Source: Lachnospiraceae bacterium
GTDB taxonomy: Bacteria > Bacillota_A > Clostridia > Lachnospirales > Lachnospiraceae
Length of the DNA stretch: 26,206 nt
Reading direction: 5' to 3'
NCBI GenBank assembly: GCA_024684065.1
Contig: JAIKXO010000168.1
Span: 1-26,206, forward strand
Below the pieces are notes generated by a model. That model was given only the letters and a program-made list of their open reading frames with translations, had not been told where the DNA came from and ran no database searches. The first letter of the stretch is position 1. Each line of letters begins with the position of its first letter. Shown one piece after another: positions 24,304 to 26,206 of this stretch. The position numbers and the translations under genes are program-made.

Positions 24304-25887
24304 ATGAAAGATAAAAAAATAATATTAGTGACGGCAGCGGCGGTCATTCATTTGCTGGTGACCTTTTATACTGACAGATTTATATTTACGGCAGCGCCGG
24401 ATGAGAACCCGGTTGATTATGTGATATGCAAGGTGATCACTTTTTGCGTTCTTTTTGCGTTTTACTACGGATTGTATCTGATGCTCTTTATAAAAAAGGA
24501 AAAAGAGGTTTCGCATTTAAAGGCGGAAGGCGCACGGGACGAACGCGAAATATCCCTTTACAGAAGGGCGGACAGGCTCAGAGGAGTTATTAAGTGCGCG
24601 GCCCCGTATATCATAGTTGCAGCTTTGATATCCGTATTTAAGTTAAGGGGTGGATATCTCAGCAACGATGAAACTCTCATCTGCCAGAATGCCCTGACGC
24701 TTACGCATTATACCTGGTTCTATTATATAACTACTTATTTTTACATCGTGTCATTCATGCTGATCCCGCATATTTACGGGCCTATATTTATCAAGCTTGT
24801 TATTGAGCTTTTAGTGGTCGGTTATGTTGCGTTCAGGATACGCACTTTCCTCGGAAAAGGCTATGGTTACGCCTCTTACCTTCTTTTTCTTTTATATCCC
24901 GTGCTCGCATATACTACCAGTGCCCACAGGCTTCCGGTATATTTTCTTGTTTACCTGTATTTTATGACGGTTCTTCTTTTTGATAAGCTGGAAGGAGGGA
25001 CCGGCATATCCCGGAGAAAGATTCTCTGGCTTGTATTCCTGTCGGCTGTCCTTACCCAATGGAGGACCGAGGGGATCTATTTTGCCGTGATTTCGGTAAT
25101 CCTCATGCTTTTTGCCTATACAGGGCTCCGGAATGGGAAAAATGCGGCGGCCCTTATCGTAACGGCGCTTATCGTGCAGTATGCGGTTTCGATACCGCAG
25201 AACGGACTTACCGCATCGGAGCTTTCCGCAAAGGCTGATGACAGGATGAAACCCTTCTATGCGTATACGGTCACGAATATGTTCAGAAACGGTCTCGACC
25301 GCGAAAAAAACAAAGAGGATATAGAGATAATAGACAGATACCTGTCGGTTGAGACGATCGATGCGATAAATGAATATTACGGGGATATCAATTACGAGGA
25401 CGTGCTCATCCTGTATGCGGACGGCTTTGTCGGGACCAGGGAGGAAGCGTCCGTGGAGGATTTTTTCAACTATGCCGATGCCTGCAAACGGCTGTTTGTC
25501 AATAACGCTGACGTATTGATAAGGACCAGATGGGGCGCTTTCTGCTACGCGGCTCTTCCCTATCACATAGAATATACAGGAACGGGCTTAAGAGAGCTTT
25601 TTTCCTTCGGGCTCAGCGTGGTAAAGACCGTGTCCTATAATCTGTTTATTCCGGTAATGATCGTGGTCCTGCTCTGTTTATATTCCCTTATCAGAAGGCG
25701 GTGGTATACCTTTTTTGTGACGGGAGGGCTGATCGCGCATCTCTTTATCGTGTTTGTCCTGGCACCGGCTTCGTATTTTAAATATTATTTCCCTGTATAT
25801 ATTATGGCGTATTTTTATGTCATGCTGATAATAATGCAGATCATTTACGATCGCAGGAATGAGAGAAAGGTTGATTTTATCCTGTGA
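24304..25887 (+). CDS. Polytopic membrane protein, possible GT-C-type glycosyltransferase
   Basis: The 527-residue product has about 10-12 hydrophobic segments. It has a charged cytoplasmic-looking loop near 64-95 and a large hydrophilic domain near 315-415 between membrane blocks. After the third helix comes Gly-Gly-Tyr-Leu-Ser-Asn-Asp-Glu (116-123). An acidic pair in the first large external loop is typical of GT-C (PMT/ArnT-like) glycosyltransferases, which use polyprenyl-linked sugars. This is suggestive only, and I cannot name a family. ATG 24304, preceded by GGATAAGGA, was chosen; a TTG at 24256 would add 16 polar residues. It diverges from rfbD, so a role in rhamnose-containing or other surface glycan assembly is plausible. 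Confidence 0.75.
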   Translation: MKDKKIILVTAAAVIHLLVTFYTDRFIFTAAPDENPVDYVICKVITFCVLFAFYYGLYLMLFIKKEKEVSHLKAEGARDEREISLYRRADRLRGVIKCAAPYIIVAALISVFKLRGGYLSNDETLICQNALTLTHYTWFYYITTYFYIVSFMLIPHIYGPIFIKLVIELLVVGYVAFRIRTFLGKGYGYASYLLFLLYPVLAYTTSAHRLPVYFLVYLYFMTVLLFDKLEGGTGISRRKILWLVFLSAVLTQWRTEGIYFAVISVILMLFAYTGLRNGKNAAALIVTALIVQYAVSIPQNGLTASELSAKADDRMKPFYAYTVTNMFRNGLDREKNKEDIEIIDRYLSVETIDAINEYYGDINYEDVLILYADGFVGTREEASVEDFFNYADACKRLFVNNADVLIRTRWGAFCYAALPYHIEYTGTGLRELFSFGLSVVKTVSYNLFIPVMIVVLLCLYSLIRRRWYTFFVTGGLIAHLFIVFVLAPASYFKYYFPVYIMAYFYVMLIIMQIIYDRRNERKVDFIL

Positions 25888-25903
25888 TCCGGCATAGAGT
25901 GAA

Positions 25904-26026
25904 GGCGGGTATCCCGTACTGCGCCGATCTGCCGGGCAGATCATGTGCTCAGGCGCAAACTTCAGTCTGCGCCGATCCGGCCTGATCTACAGGCCGGATC
26001 ATTTCCTTAAATACCGGGTACGCGCC
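25904..26026. repeat. Two units of the dispersed palindromic repeat inside an outer inverted repeat
   Basis: Unit one has a perfect stem, GATCTGCC (25926-25933) with GGCAGATC (25935-25942). Unit two has an 11-bp perfect stem, 25974-25984 with 25990-26000, around a 5-nt loop. GGCGCAAACTTCAG (25952-25965) lies between them. Outer arms GGCGGGTAT (25904-25912) and ATACC...CGCC (26011-26026) can enclose the block. No coding potential was seen from 25888 to 26206. Confidence 0.6.
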
Positions 26027-26076
26027 TTTACTTATGTTTTCAGGGATACGTGTTTCAGCCGTATGATATGATATCA

Positions 26077-26137
26077 GGGTCAAAAGCCTGAACCCACGGC
26101 AAGCTTGCTTGCCAGTGGGTGAAAGGTTTTATGACCC
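26077..26137. repeat. Long near-perfect hairpin
   Basis: Nested arms pair: GGGTCA (26077-26082) with TGACCC (26132-26137), CCT with AGG, ACCCAC (26092-26097) with GTGGGT (26115-26120), and GGCAAGC (26098-26104) with GCTTGCC (26107-26113), with one bulged A. From 26138 to the window end further pairing is possible: GTGGGG (26157-26162) with CCCCAC (26169-26174). The function is unknown. It may belong to an element that continues past the window. Confidence 0.6.
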
Positions 26138-26206
26138 GCCACAATATGAGCAAGAAGTGGGGAGGGGGCCCCACGGATTGCGAATATTGGGGAGCGTGGT
26201 GGAAGT

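Overview
The window looks like chromosome of a motile, anaerobic member of the Lachnospiraceae (Butyrivibrio/Roseburia-like Clostridia). This is inferred from the gene set, Firmicutes-type promoters and SOS box, heavy use of AGG and ATA codons, and the Bacillus-like order of an MreB/Mbl paralogue followed by two FlhO/FlhP-type flagellar rod genes. No plasmid, phage or transposase genes were found. Almost all genes are on the + strand; only rfbD is on the - strand.

Layout. 2-805: C-terminal part or all of an unrecognised protein. 848-952: SOS box, sigma-A promoter and terminator in front of uvrB. 953-9777: uvrB and uvrA flank a three-gene polysaccharide cluster (family 2 glycosyltransferase, MBOAT acyltransferase, DHHW/AlgJ-like protein), which suggests extracellular glycan O-acylation. 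9778-10199: no protein gene, but a near-consensus sigma-28 promoter, a GGA-rich structured RNA ending in a terminator-like hairpin, and a separate sigma-A promoter for mreB. 10200-13458: mreB/mbl, flgF, flgG and flgJ. 13466-17110: recD2, comF and yvyF, the last being a flagellar-operon zinc-ribbon protein. 17114-20822: two unknown membrane proteins, then cdaA-cdaR (c-di-AMP synthesis and its regulator). 21021-21284: HPr, with its own promoter and terminator. 21422-23101: leuA, with a possible overlapping leader peptide. 23258-24121 (-): rfbD. 24304-25887: a polytopic membrane protein, possibly a GT-C glycosyltransferase. 25888-26206: no gene, but palindromic repeats and a long hairpin.

The most interesting signals are non-coding and gather around the flagellar genes. 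(1) A putative sigma-28-driven RNA at about 9879-10045 carries nine GGA trinucleotides, several in predicted hairpin loops, as expected of a CsrA-binding RNA. (2) An exact 100-bp-period tandem leader repeat precedes flgJ; each unit ends in an A/T hairpin with AAGGA in its loop, and the second loop holds the likely ribosome binding site. (3) A related two-hairpin leader precedes yvyF, with a compensatory base change and G-U-preserving changes in the stems. Together these suggest an RNA-based post-transcriptional layer on late flagellar genes. That is inference: neither csrA nor fliW lies in the window.

Other points are a comF reading frame with no standard start codon at the expected N-terminus, a five-unit dispersed palindromic repeat family, and an operator-like palindrome at the rfbD promoter.
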